The notes beneath the pieces were generated by a model. The model made no database searches, had not been told where the DNA came from, and was given only the letters and a program-made list of their open reading frames with translations. Source: an uncultured Cohaesibacter sp. (lineage in GTDB: Bacteria > Pseudomonadota > Alphaproteobacteria > Rhizobiales > Cohaesibacteraceae). Taken from it: a stretch of 64,000 bases of DNA. The DNA is taken from positions 4,542,501 through 4,606,500 of the forward strand of contig NZ_OY781114.1 in the NCBI RefSeq assembly GCF_963676485.1. The letters are read 5' to 3'. The translations under genes and the position numbers were made by a program. This document shows, piece by piece, positions 8,789 to 16,504 of this stretch (the stretch's first letter is position 1; the number at the start of each line of letters is the position of its first letter).

Positions 8789-9050
8789 GGCTCCGAGCAC
8801 TCTGGTGCAGCGCACTATCAATGGGAAATGATCATACAAGCGCGTGAATAGCAATGGCGGCCCAATCCCGACATTCATCGATGGGTAAGCGCTGCCGGAC
8901 GGCTTCTCTATTCCGTGCAATAGGCCAACCAGCTTGTTGGGGGCTGCTGGAGTGGTCGTTATGTGGATGTTCGCCGCAATGCTTGTCGCTCACAATTTTA
9001 GAGCCATCTAGAGGCTCCGAGCGGTCTGGTGCAGCGCATAGCCAATAGAA
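8789..9050 (+). repeat. Diverged direct repeat pair
   Basis: GGCTCCGAGC is followed by two differing bases and then TCTGGTGCAGCGCA, both at 8789 and at 9013. The match is 24 of 26 positions, and weaker similarity continues a few bases further. The copies are 224 bases apart in the same orientation. They probably mark an old partial duplication inside the eroded region. Confidence 0.55.
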
Positions 9051-9282
9051 AACGTGAACGTCTTTTGCTATGCGAATTCGGGCTTTTGATGACTGCTCCT
9101 CCAGACCAGCCATGCTTAAAGTGTTTCGCCGGAGTCGCACTGTTGCTTCCAGCTTTACGAAGTGTCTTGGAATTCGGAATATTCGGCAAGGTGGTGACAG
9201 CAAGTGCTGAATTGCCGTTGGGCATCAGCGTTTGGACTGCAACACGCCATCAGGATTGGCGAAAAGTTATAGGTCTTGCAGC

Positions 9283-10674
9283 TCAGCTCGACGAAGTGCG
9301 CTTGACTGATAAAGTCGCCAGCAGCCTCGGTTGAGAGTTCTCCAGGTTAAGTTCACCTCCGTGTAATGAGGCAATAGCACGTACAAGCCTCAGGCCAATC
9401 CCGGTTCCCTTGCTACTCCGACTTCGATCCAGGCGATAGAAACGTTCTGTCACCTTATCCAGCTCATTTGTAGGAATGCGAGGAACATTGTCACGAACGC
9501 TCAGAAAAACCATGTCATTCGCGTTCAGCAAAGAAAGATCTATGATGGCTCCGTTGGGAACATGTCGGAATGCATTCTCGATAAGATTGACGAGCGCCTG
9601 AACGAGTAATTCTTCGCTTACCTCGGCCACGACAATCGCAGAAGGCAACTCAAGTCTTAGTTCATGCCCCCTTTTTTCTGCCACCGGAAACAGCATCTCA
9701 TGCACCTTTTGCATCATTGCGTTGAGATCTGTCAGCTTTTTCACCAGAACCAGATTTCCCGTTTCCATCTGCGAAAGCTGCAGGATCGCATCAAAGCTGG
9801 TTGACAGCGATGTGAGGTCCACGAGAGCGGAGCGTATGGCATCACTAACATCATCTGGTAGATCTGACCGCAGAGCCTGTGCTTCAAGCTTGACGCGAAT
9901 GCGCGTCAAGGGAGAGCGGAGGTCATGCGCGATGTCGGCTGAAACCTGCGAAAGGCGCTCAACATTGGCTTGCAGCCTCTCGAGCATGGCGTTGATGTTG
10001 CGAGCAACAATTCCGATATCGTCTGTTTCGACACTCGGCCTTGCGACGCGAGCTGTAAGGTCTCCGGTCGCAACCATGGTCATGCTGGTATTGAGATCTT
10101 CAAGTCTTCTGGCATTTCTGCGTCCGATAGAGATGGCAAGCAAGATGGTCGCCAGCAGAGCCACGCCGAGCGACCAGGCGATCGATTGGACAAGCACCTC
10201 GCTACTGTCACTAATCCACTGGCTGCTCTTGGCAACGATGATCCAGCCCTCTGATGTCTTGATGCCGTGGGCATAATAGGTTCCTTCTTCAGGCGGTTGT
10301 ACGCTGTCTGACACGGTGAGGTCATTACCAATGGTGATTTGGCGTGGGCCTTCAAACATCTTGTTCAGCATCATATTGCCAATTGGCAATTGAGCGGCGT
10401 CTGGCTGGAAATAGTAGAGGGTAGCGTTCCTGTTGGCGATCGTGGTCAGATTTTTGATCTTTTCTGAGAAAGCCGGAGATCCAGACTGTTTGAGGTCCTC
10501 AGCAAATACGGTGACCTCCACACGCGCATCTTCCGAGAGGCGTGCCCGCAGTTCATCGGACATAAGCGAATATGCAATGAAGCCCGTGACCAGAGCGGAA
10601 AGTGCAAAGAGCGCTGACAAGGTGACAGCAAGTCTCATGGCCGAAGAAAGCGGAAGGGGCTGAATGGATCTCAT
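9283..10674 (-). CDS. Sensor histidine kinase
   Basis: A 463-residue membrane sensor kinase. Transmembrane segments lie near residues 13-35 and 163-183, enclosing a periplasmic sensor of about 125 residues. A HAMP linker (about 184-240) follows, then HisKA with phosphoacceptor His250 in A-D-I-A-H-D-L-R-S-P-L-T. The HATPase part has N-box N-L-I-E-N-A-F-R-H and G-box G-T-G-I-G-L-R-L-V. The start overlaps the response-regulator stop by four bases (10671-10674), so the pair is translationally coupled. It faces away from mprF, whose product changes membrane charge. Sensing of cationic peptides or pH is therefore plausible but not shown. Confidence 0.85.
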   Translation of the reverse strand: MRSIQPLPLSSAMRLAVTLSALFALSALVTGFIAYSLMSDELRARLSEDARVEVTVFAEDLKQSGSPAFSEKIKNLTTIANRNATLYYFQPDAAQLPIGNMMLNKMFEGPRQITIGNDLTVSDSVQPPEEGTYYAHGIKTSEGWIIVAKSSQWISDSSEVLVQSIAWSLGVALLATILLAISIGRRNARRLEDLNTSMTMVATGDLTARVARPSVETDDIGIVARNINAMLERLQANVERLSQVSADIAHDLRSPLTRIRVKLEAQALRSDLPDDVSDAIRSALVDLTSLSTSFDAILQLSQMETGNLVLVKKLTDLNAMMQKVHEMLFPVAEKRGHELRLELPSAIVVAEVSEELLVQALVNLIENAFRHVPNGAIIDLSLLNANDMVFLSVRDNVPRIPTNELDKVTERFYRLDRSRSSKGTGIGLRLVRAIASLHGGELNLENSQPRLLATLSVKRTSSS

Positions 10675-11342
10675 GGCTGCAACACATATCCGATACCATG
10701 CAGTGTCTGCAGCATTTGCTTGTCAAATGGCTTGTCAATTTTTGTTCGCAGACGGCTCATATGGGTTTCCACAACGCTGGTCTTTGGATAGAAATGAATG
10801 CCCCAGACCGCATCCTGAAGCATCAGCTTGGTCTGAATCCGGCCAGGCCGTTCCATGAAGTATTTAAGCATCATGAACTCTTTCGGCAGAAGCCCGATCT
10901 GGCTTCCTTCACGGCTGGCCATGCGAGAAATGAGATCAAGTTGCAGAGGCCCGACCGCCAATTCGGTTATTTCCTGTTGAAGTTTCGGGCGGCGAGAGAG
11001 AGCCGTGATCCGGGCTTGCAATTCAGCCAGAGCGAAGGGTTTGACCATATAGTCGTCCGCCCCGGCCGCTAACCCATCCACCTTGTCGTTGACGCTACCA
11101 AGCGCGGTCAGAAAGATGATCGGTGTTTCAATTTTTGCGGATCTCAAAGCCTTTACGATGGACAACCCATCAAGGCCAGGCATCATGCGATCAACGATCA
11201 TAAGATCATAGTCGGCTGCCAATGCCTGAGTCAGAGCATCCCGTCCGTCAGAGAAATGGCCAACCATATGTCCTTCCGCAAGTATGCTCTTGCGAAGATA
11301 GGCTCCTGTTTCCTGATCATCTTCAGCGATGAGAATCTTCAT
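10671..11342 (-). CDS. OmpR/PhoB-family response regulator
   Basis: A 223-residue regulator. The receiver domain (1-115) has acidic residues at positions 7-9, phosphorylatable Asp51 in L-M-I-V-D-R-M-M-P-G and the conserved lysine in Y-M-V-K-P-F. The C-terminal half (about 130-220) is a winged helix of the OmpR type, with the recognition-helix region T-S-V-V-E-T-H-M-S-R-L-R-T-K-I. It is the first gene of a two-gene operon with the histidine kinase. Perfect dyads lie just upstream of it (11440-11473), between it and the divergent mprF. They are natural candidates for its own binding sites. Confidence 0.87.
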   Translation of the reverse strand: MKILIAEDDQETGAYLRKSILAEGHMVGHFSDGRDALTQALAADYDLMIVDRMMPGLDGLSIVKALRSAKIETPIIFLTALGSVNDKVDGLAAGADDYMVKPFALAELQARITALSRRPKLQQEITELAVGPLQLDLISRMASREGSQIGLLPKEFMMLKYFMERPGRIQTKLMLQDAVWGIHFYPKTSVVETHMSRLRTKIDKPFDKQMLQTLHGIGYVLQP

Positions 11343-11439
11343 CTCGCGGGTTCCCCAGATAACTCAATTCGCTGTTTACCAGCAATTGTTCTAAATTCGG
11401 TTTTTTTGCCGCAAAGGCCTCCAATATCCTTGAGCAAGT

Positions 11440-11473
11440 CTTACAAATTTGTAAGAAGCTTACGAAGTAAGCT
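11440..11473. promoter_or_regulatory. Two adjacent perfect dyads between the two-component system and mprF
   Basis: CTTACAAATTTGTAAG (11440-11455) is a perfect 16-bp palindrome. Right next to it AGCTTAC-GAA-GTAAGCT (11457-11473) is a second perfect dyad sharing the CTTAC/GTAAG arms. Both lie in the divergent promoter region, about 100 bases from each start codon. A related site, TTACAAAAATGTAA, lies before the decayed ABC operon at 15382. The arrangement suggests cooperative binding of a dimeric regulator, most simply the adjacent OmpR-type protein. Confidence 0.6.
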
Positions 11474-11585
11474 GTCGCTAGCGCTCTTTAAGCAAGCGGC
11501 AATGAAAATCATGCAAATCAGACCGCACCACTGACCTTGTCGCAATTGGTCCTGACTTTGAGCCCTTACAAAATGGGAGTCCAAA

Positions 11586-14198
11586 TTGAACACCACTAAT
11601 GTCGATACTGTGGCCCAGTCTGAACGGATTTCCCTTGTAAGAAAGGCGGCTCCGATCATTCTTGCGCTGGTCTTGTTTGCGCTCGGTGCTTACGCACTTT
11701 ACCACTTGCTCAAGCCCGTAAAGGCGGCTGATGTGATTGCCCAGGTACGAACGACACCTTGGACAGCATTGCTCGCGGCCTTTGCTGCAACGGCTACAGG
11801 GTATGTTGCCTTGATCGGCTATGACTGGTCAGCACTGCGTTCTCTCGGCAAAAAGGTTCCGGCGAAAGCGATCGCTATCGGCGGATTTCTTGGTTACAGC
11901 TTTGGCAACACAATCGGCGTTAGCGTCATTTCTGGTGGTGCCGTACGCTATCGGATTTATGCCGCTTTCGGGTTGACTTTGTTCGAAATTGCCAGCGTCT
12001 CGACCTTCGCCGCGCTGGCTTTCGGTTTTGGCATTACGGTGATCGGTCTCGCCGCCTTGGCCATTCACCCTCACGCTCTTGTGAACATTTTGCCAATAGC
12101 TCCGGAAAGTCTGAGGATTTGGGCCGGAGTTGCAGCCGTTGGAGTGGCTCTTGCTCTACTGCTGATGTCCTTGAGCGGGAAAGGCTTGCGAATTGGGAAA
12201 TTCGAACTCGCCGCTCCGTCGCCGGGCGTGCTTTTCTCCCAACTTGCCTTCACTTTTGTTGATACATCCATGGCGGCGCTCACGCTCTATGTGTTGCTCC
12301 CGGGAGCCCGCCCCGATTTTCTGACTTTCCTGCCCGTCTTTGCGGCCGCTTCAATGGCGGGCGTTCTCAGCCATGTACCCGGCGGTGTGGGAGTCTTCGA
12401 AACTGTCGTCATAGCGGCCTTACCAAAAGGTGTGCCTCTTGATCAGGTTGCCGCCGCCCTGTTGCTCTACCGGCTGATCTACTATCTCGTTCCATTTGGC
12501 TTGGCGTTCGTCTTTGTCGCCATTAACGAAGCCCGTCTTGCTGGCGGCTTTTTTACCAAACTGTTCGGCAACGTCTCCGAACCTTTGCGGCCGGTCATGA
12601 AAGCAGCCAACGGCATGGCTCCGGCCCTGATCGGTCTTACCGCCTTCGGGATTGGTGCCTATCTGGTGCTTGTTGCTCTTATGCCTTCAGTGGGACCCGA
12701 TGAGCTGGACGCAGACGATTTGTTGGCGGCCATCTTATTGGAAGGCGGAGCTCTCCTTTCCGCCGTTCTGGGAGCATTGCTTATCATCCTGAGCCAAGGT
12801 CTTGCGCGAAGGATATCCGGCGCATACTGGCTCACCCTTGCGGCGTTGCTGGTGGCGTCGGGTGCTGCTGTGATGAACAAATTTGATTTGGAGAGTGTGC
12901 TCTTGCTCCTTGCGACCGCCATTGCTCTCTGGCCGTTCCGAAGTTTGTTTAACCGATCCGCAAAATTGACCCGCAGAGTGCTCAGTCCAGGCTGGTTTGC
13001 GCTCGCTGGAGGCATTGTTGTCAGCGCAGCAACGGTCTTCTTCTTCATGCATGAAGCAACGCCCTATAGCGCTAATCTTTGGACGGAATTCTCCAGCATT
13101 GCCAACACTTCGCGCGCTTTGCGCGCTGGTTTGGCAGGGTCGTCAATCTTCCTGTTTGCAACAGTTTGGCTCGCCATTCAGCCTGCTGCAATTCATACGA
13201 GAAGACCTGACAAGTCAGCCCTTCAAAAAGCGCAGGCTATCATCGATCGCCAGAATGACCCCAAGGCCTGCCTTGCCTTTACCGGCGATAAGGAGCTGTT
13301 CTTTAATGACGCTGATACCGCTTTCCTCATGTATGCGGTGCAAGGCAACAAATGGATCGCCTATTCGGATCCAATAGGCCCCAAGGATGCCATCGTGCCT
13401 CTCGTCTGGTCATTTTGGGAAGAAGCTTATGACAATGCCGCCCACCCGGTGATGTTCGAGGTGAGTGAAGCCTATCTTCCCCTCTGGATCGAAATGGGGT
13501 TCGCACTCCACAAGATCGGTGAAGAAGCCGTGATAAAGGTCCGAGAATTCACTCTCAATGGCAAGAAGTTCAAGTCCATGCGCGCAGCTCACAACAAGGC
13601 ACTCAAGGAAGGGTTTGAGCTAACCATCCATGAAGCGCCGCACACCAAGGCTTTCATGGATCAGCTGAAGTCGATTTCAGACGCCTGGATGGTTGATAAG
13701 CGGGGGGGTGAGAAGGGTTTTTCCCTTGGGCGGTTCGATCCAGACTATCTTCAGTATTTTGCCATTGCCACCATCAAACGCGATGGCGAGATTTTGGCCT
13801 TTGCCAATATTCTTCGGCCGGGAGACGGTTCACGCGTGTCGATTGACCTTATGCGCTACCCGCCGGAACAAGCGAGCGGCTTGATGGAATTCCTCTTTAT
13901 CGAGCTGATTGAATATTCCCGAGAAACGGGCGCAGAAGAATTCAGTCTCAGCCTTGCTCCGCTTTCAGGGATAGAAGTTCGCAAGGGCGCCCGTCTTTGG
14001 AACCGGTTCGGTGCCATCCTGTATCGGCACGGCCGATCCTTTTACAATTTTGAAGGCCTGCGCGCATTTAAACAGAAGTTTCAGCCAGAATGGCAACCCC
14101 GTTTCGTGGCCGTACCATCGGGAGTATCACCCATTGCCGCATTAAAAGATGTAACCCTGGTGATATCAGGTGGTCCCGGCAAATTGCTCTGGAAGTAA
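11586..14198 (+). CDS. mprF: Phosphatidylglycerol aminoacyltransferase/flippase (MprF/LpiA)
   Basis: An 870-residue integral membrane protein. The first 550 residues or so hold many hydrophobic helices of the flippase part, including the G-G-A-V-R-Y-R and H-V-P-G-G-V-G-V-F-E-T family motifs. The last 300 residues form the cytoplasmic DUF2156 aminoacyl transferase part, seen in F-T-G-D-K-E-L-F-F and S-L-S-L-A-P-L-S-G-I. It moves Lys or Ala from aminoacyl-tRNA to phosphatidylglycerol and flips the lipid, lowering the surface negative charge. The start is TTG at 11586, with GGGAG seven bases upstream. In many rhizobia the homologue lpiA is followed by acvB; no acvB is found here. Confidence 0.9.
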   Translation: MNTTNVDTVAQSERISLVRKAAPIILALVLFALGAYALYHLLKPVKAADVIAQVRTTPWTALLAAFAATATGYVALIGYDWSALRSLGKKVPAKAIAIGGFLGYSFGNTIGVSVISGGAVRYRIYAAFGLTLFEIASVSTFAALAFGFGITVIGLAALAIHPHALVNILPIAPESLRIWAGVAAVGVALALLLMSLSGKGLRIGKFELAAPSPGVLFSQLAFTFVDTSMAALTLYVLLPGARPDFLTFLPVFAAASMAGVLSHVPGGVGVFETVVIAALPKGVPLDQVAAALLLYRLIYYLVPFGLAFVFVAINEARLAGGFFTKLFGNVSEPLRPVMKAANGMAPALIGLTAFGIGAYLVLVALMPSVGPDELDADDLLAAILLEGGALLSAVLGALLIILSQGLARRISGAYWLTLAALLVASGAAVMNKFDLESVLLLLATAIALWPFRSLFNRSAKLTRRVLSPGWFALAGGIVVSAATVFFFMHEATPYSANLWTEFSSIANTSRALRAGLAGSSIFLFATVWLAIQPAAIHTRRPDKSALQKAQAIIDRQNDPKACLAFTGDKELFFNDADTAFLMYAVQGNKWIAYSDPIGPKDAIVPLVWSFWEEAYDNAAHPVMFEVSEAYLPLWIEMGFALHKIGEEAVIKVREFTLNGKKFKSMRAAHNKALKEGFELTIHEAPHTKAFMDQLKSISDAWMVDKRGGEKGFSLGRFDPDYLQYFAIATIKRDGEILAFANILRPGDGSRVSIDLMRYPPEQASGLMEFLFIELIEYSRETGAEEFSLSLAPLSGIEVRKGARLWNRFGAILYRHGRSFYNFEGLRAFKQKFQPEWQPRFVAVPSGVSPIAALKDVTLVISGGPGKLLWK

Positions 14199-14226
14199 AC
14201 GGTCAAAGGACAAGAGAAATTCAATC

Positions 14227-14254
14227 GGCCCCGCCCGTTCCTCGGGACGGGGCC
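14227..14254. terminator. Strong GC hairpin between mprF and the convergent ABC remnants
   Basis: GGCCCCGCCCG and CGGG-A-CGGGGCC form an 11-bp stem with one bulged A and a TTCCT loop, 28 bases after the mprF stop. No long T run follows on either strand. It probably acts as a two-way terminator between convergent transcription units. Confidence 0.6.
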
Positions 14255-14362
14255 ATAGTGTCCCGCGAAGACCCATTTAGATCCCGATCGCTCCCAAGTG
14301 CCATTGTCAAGGCTTTCTGCTCATGCGCTGGTCGCCTGCGGGAGTACCGGTTCTGTTACGCC

Positions 14363-14547
14363 TTAGTCGGCAGTTTCTGCACCGGCTGCGTCTTTCTGGA
14401 TTTCTACTTTGATCGACGTGCTGCCTTCCGATTTCAGTTCAACGGAGAAGGTATTGGCCGCAGCGTTCGTCACATAGATCGAATTGGGGTTTGCACGGAA
14501 ATGCCCCGGCAGGCCGCTATCCGTGTCTGGAGGGTGTTCTTTTCCAT
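14363..14547 (-). pseudogene. Remnant of the second gene of the decayed ABC operon
   Basis: An ATG at 14547 overlaps the ATPase stop (TGATG) and opens Met-Glu-Lys-Asn-Thr-Leu-Gln-Thr-Arg, a normal gene start, but this frame stops after 25 codons. A neighbouring frame continues with a protein-like tail (F-R-A-N-P-N-S-I-Y-V-T-N, then S-T-S-I-K-V-E-I-Q-K) to a stop at 14363. The simplest reading is a gene with its middle deleted and its ends joined out of frame. The family of the tail is not recognised. Confidence 0.5.
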
Positions 14548-15295
14548 CAGGCCGCTTCCTCTTTCGAGGCAAGTGGCGTCACAGACAGATAAAGCTCCTC
14601 AAGGGCAGTATCGTCGCCATAGCGCTCGGTGACCTTCTCCATGGCATCGTGGAAAATCAGCTGTCCGTGATTGAGAACACCGATTGAGGTGCATGTTTTG
14701 GCAATTTCTGAGATCAGATGAGTATTCATGAAAATGGTCATGTCCCATTCCCTGTTGAGCCGAAGGATCAGATCCCGCAGCATTTTCATCCCATGGGATC
14801 AAGGCCTGAAGACGGCTCATCAAGGAACAGGATGAAAGGATAGTGCAAAATGGCTTGGGCAAGGCCAACACGCTGGCGCATGCCTTTCGAGAAGGATCCG
14901 ACCCGACGCTCGGCGAGATCTTCGATCGACAGAAATTCCAGGACTTCTGAAATGCGCTTCTGTTCATTTTCCACCCCGGACAGGCGGGCAAAGAAGGTGA
15001 GGTTTTCGCGCGTGGTCAGCGTATCGTAGAGGCGTACATTCTCGGGTACGTAGCCAATCTCACTGCGGACGCCGAGCGGATCGGACAAAACATCGTGTCC
15101 AGCAACCTTTGCAGACCCCGATTTTGGTTTTGCAAGTGTTGTAAGCATATGGATGGTGTTGATTTTGCCCGCTCCGTTATGACCAAGAAAGCCGAAAATC
15201 TCACTATCTTCAATCGTCAGAGTGAGGTCTTTCAAAGCGTCAAAATCGCCAAATTGCTGGCAGAGGCCTCTCGTCTCGATGGCAGCTTGTATCAT
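14547..15295 (-). pseudogene. ABC-2 type transporter ATPase, frameshifted and P-loop defective
   Basis: The ATPase starts at ATG 15295 behind AGGGAA and reads well through F-G-F-L-G-H-N-G-A-G-K, the C-loop F-S-K-G-M-R-Q-R-V and Walker B F-L-D-E-P-S-S-G-L-D-P-M-G. It then hits TGA at about 14786. The next frame resumes at once with M-K-M-L-R-D-L-I and carries the switch region M-N-T-H-L-I-S-E-I to a stop at 14547. One missing base near 14787 therefore splits the gene. In addition the P-loop reads G-A-G-K-I-N where Thr-Thr is expected, losing the Mg-binding hydroxyl. Two independent lesions point to a dead gene rather than a sequencing error. Confidence 0.75.
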
Positions 15296-15381
15296 GATGC
15301 ATTCCCTGTTTCTGGGAGCTGCCCCATTGCCGCAATACATCAAAGCTAGCGATCAAATTCCGGGTTGATTGTGCCGGGACC

Positions 15382-15395
15382 TTACAAAAATGTAA
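15382..15395. promoter_or_regulatory. TTACA-N4-TGTAA dyad upstream of the decayed ABC operon
   Basis: TTACAAAAATGTAA lies about 87 bases upstream of the ATPase start. It shares its arms with the perfect palindrome at 11440-11455. This suggests the ABC operon once belonged to the same regulon as mprF and the two-component system. Confidence 0.45.
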
Positions 15396-15594
15396 AAACT
15401 GAATTTTGAAAAAGAGCTCGGCATCTGTCCAGAGTAGGTTCGTCGGTGACACGGCCCCCACACGTCGTGGCAATGAAGTCGATGTCTGCTTTAATCGATA
15501 TCTTCAGAGAATTCGCACCTGCACCAAATGTCAGCAATCCGCTTCATCAGCTACTATTGGCCGAGGATTCCTCGGCAACGTACTGAGAAATGAT

Positions 15595-16101
15595 ATGGCG
15601 ACATTCTTTAGCGACTACTTTGACGTGTCGGAGGACGTGATGACGGACTTCGGGGTGTTTAACGTGTCGCTGGTCAATGACCTACCCCTCTTCATCGACC
15701 CCTTTCTTCTGTTTCACTCAGAGAAGGAGGAATACAAAAAACTGCACGCCGAGATGATCCAATATGTGGCCTTCCTGCGCGATCACGCGGGGCAGGCCAT
15801 AGCCAATGAAGACCTACTCAAAGCTTGGTATTGCTTCCCAGAAATCAAGCAAAACTGGTTGGGCTTCTCTGTCTCCGGCAACAGCGGAAGCGGTCTCGGG
15901 ATGAAGTTCGCGCGCGCGCTCAGTACCAATCTTGGTCGACTGTTCAGCGATTTCGGCCACGAGAAAATAACTGAAGGCAGCCATTTGGAGAAGGTTTGCC
16001 TCATCAGCTCCGGTGTCGGCCGCGACAATATCAGTGATTTCACGACTAACCTTATTATCGACCATCTATGCCGCTACACAGAGCAGTTTGCCGAGGCGCA
16101 C
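15595..16101 (+). pseudogene. Truncated gene of a large defence-island-type protein
   Basis: From ATG 15595 the product reads M-A-T-F-F-S-D-Y-F, V-S-L-V-N-D-L-P-L-F-I-D-P-F-L-L-F, then W-L-G-F-S-V-S-G-N-S-G-S-G-L-G and G-R-D-N-I-S-D-F-T-T-N-L. I recall this N-terminus from longer uncharacterised proteins found near phage-defence genes; their biochemical role is unknown to me. Sense ends after about 169 residues, at A-E-A-H-L. Beyond 16101 the open frame runs to 16305 but only reads the antisense of a restriction-gene remnant. The gene is therefore cut by a rearrangement junction. An upstream in-frame extension to 15406 has no family-like sequence. Confidence 0.6.
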
Positions 16102-16269
16102 CTACGGAAAGACCCCGATATCTGTCTGGTATTCTCGCACAGCCAGACCGAGCCCTGCATTGAAATCAATTGCCTTATTGTCCTGCACGCTCCATCCGGC
16201 TGCGGCCAGACGTTTGTCGATCGCATCACGTGCGATCTACTCTGGTGTTTGGTTCAAATTAGAAGGCAT
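16102..16269 (-). pseudogene. N-terminal remnant of a type I restriction HsdR-like subunit
   Basis: On the minus strand ATG 16269 opens M-P-S-N-L-N-Q-T-P-E, then TAG, then I-A-R-D-A-I-D-K-R-L-A-A-A-G-W-S-V-Q-D, followed by N-A-G-L-G-L-A-V-R-E-Y. This is the typical start of HsdR-type or DEAD-box restriction subunits (T-P-E-E-x-A-R-x-x-I-D, then A-G-W-x-V-Q-D, then G-x-A-V-R-E). The TAG stands where a Glu codon is expected. The frame ends at 16102, where the opposite-strand defence gene loses its sense. Only about 55 codons survive, so it is non-functional. Confidence 0.65.
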
Positions 16270-16504
16270 ATGATTTCTCAGAAGCAATTATTATGCACGA
16301 TGTAACAATTTATGCGATTAAGTCACGTTAAACGCAACGCCAACTCATGCTTTTGAACTAACAGTTTACACTGTTCTGCCAATATATGGGAAAAGGTGAT
16401 GAACTTCGAGATAGACAAGGAACTGAAATAGTTTGACGCTGGCTTCAGTTGACTTGCCAATCTCTAGTGTTCGCTGGGGAATTGGTCGGCACATTTATCG
16501 AGTC

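Larger units (their letters stand above)
7614..9282. other. Long stretch without an intact gene
   Basis: Apart from the tRNA-like relic (7684-7720), the antitoxin pseudogene (8037-8345) and the diverged repeat pair (8789 and 9013), no intact gene is supported. Short hydrophobic reading frames without a start codon occur at 8472-8648 and about 8890-9008, each resembling a piece of an inner-membrane protein. They end in stops after 35-60 codons. The pattern is that of an eroded insertion. Confidence 0.5.

Noticed and set aside
8429-9225. Several 60-160 aa frames on both strands in the eroded region
   Set aside because: No ribosome sites, no family resemblance and mutual overlap. They are better explained as chance frames in a decayed stretch.
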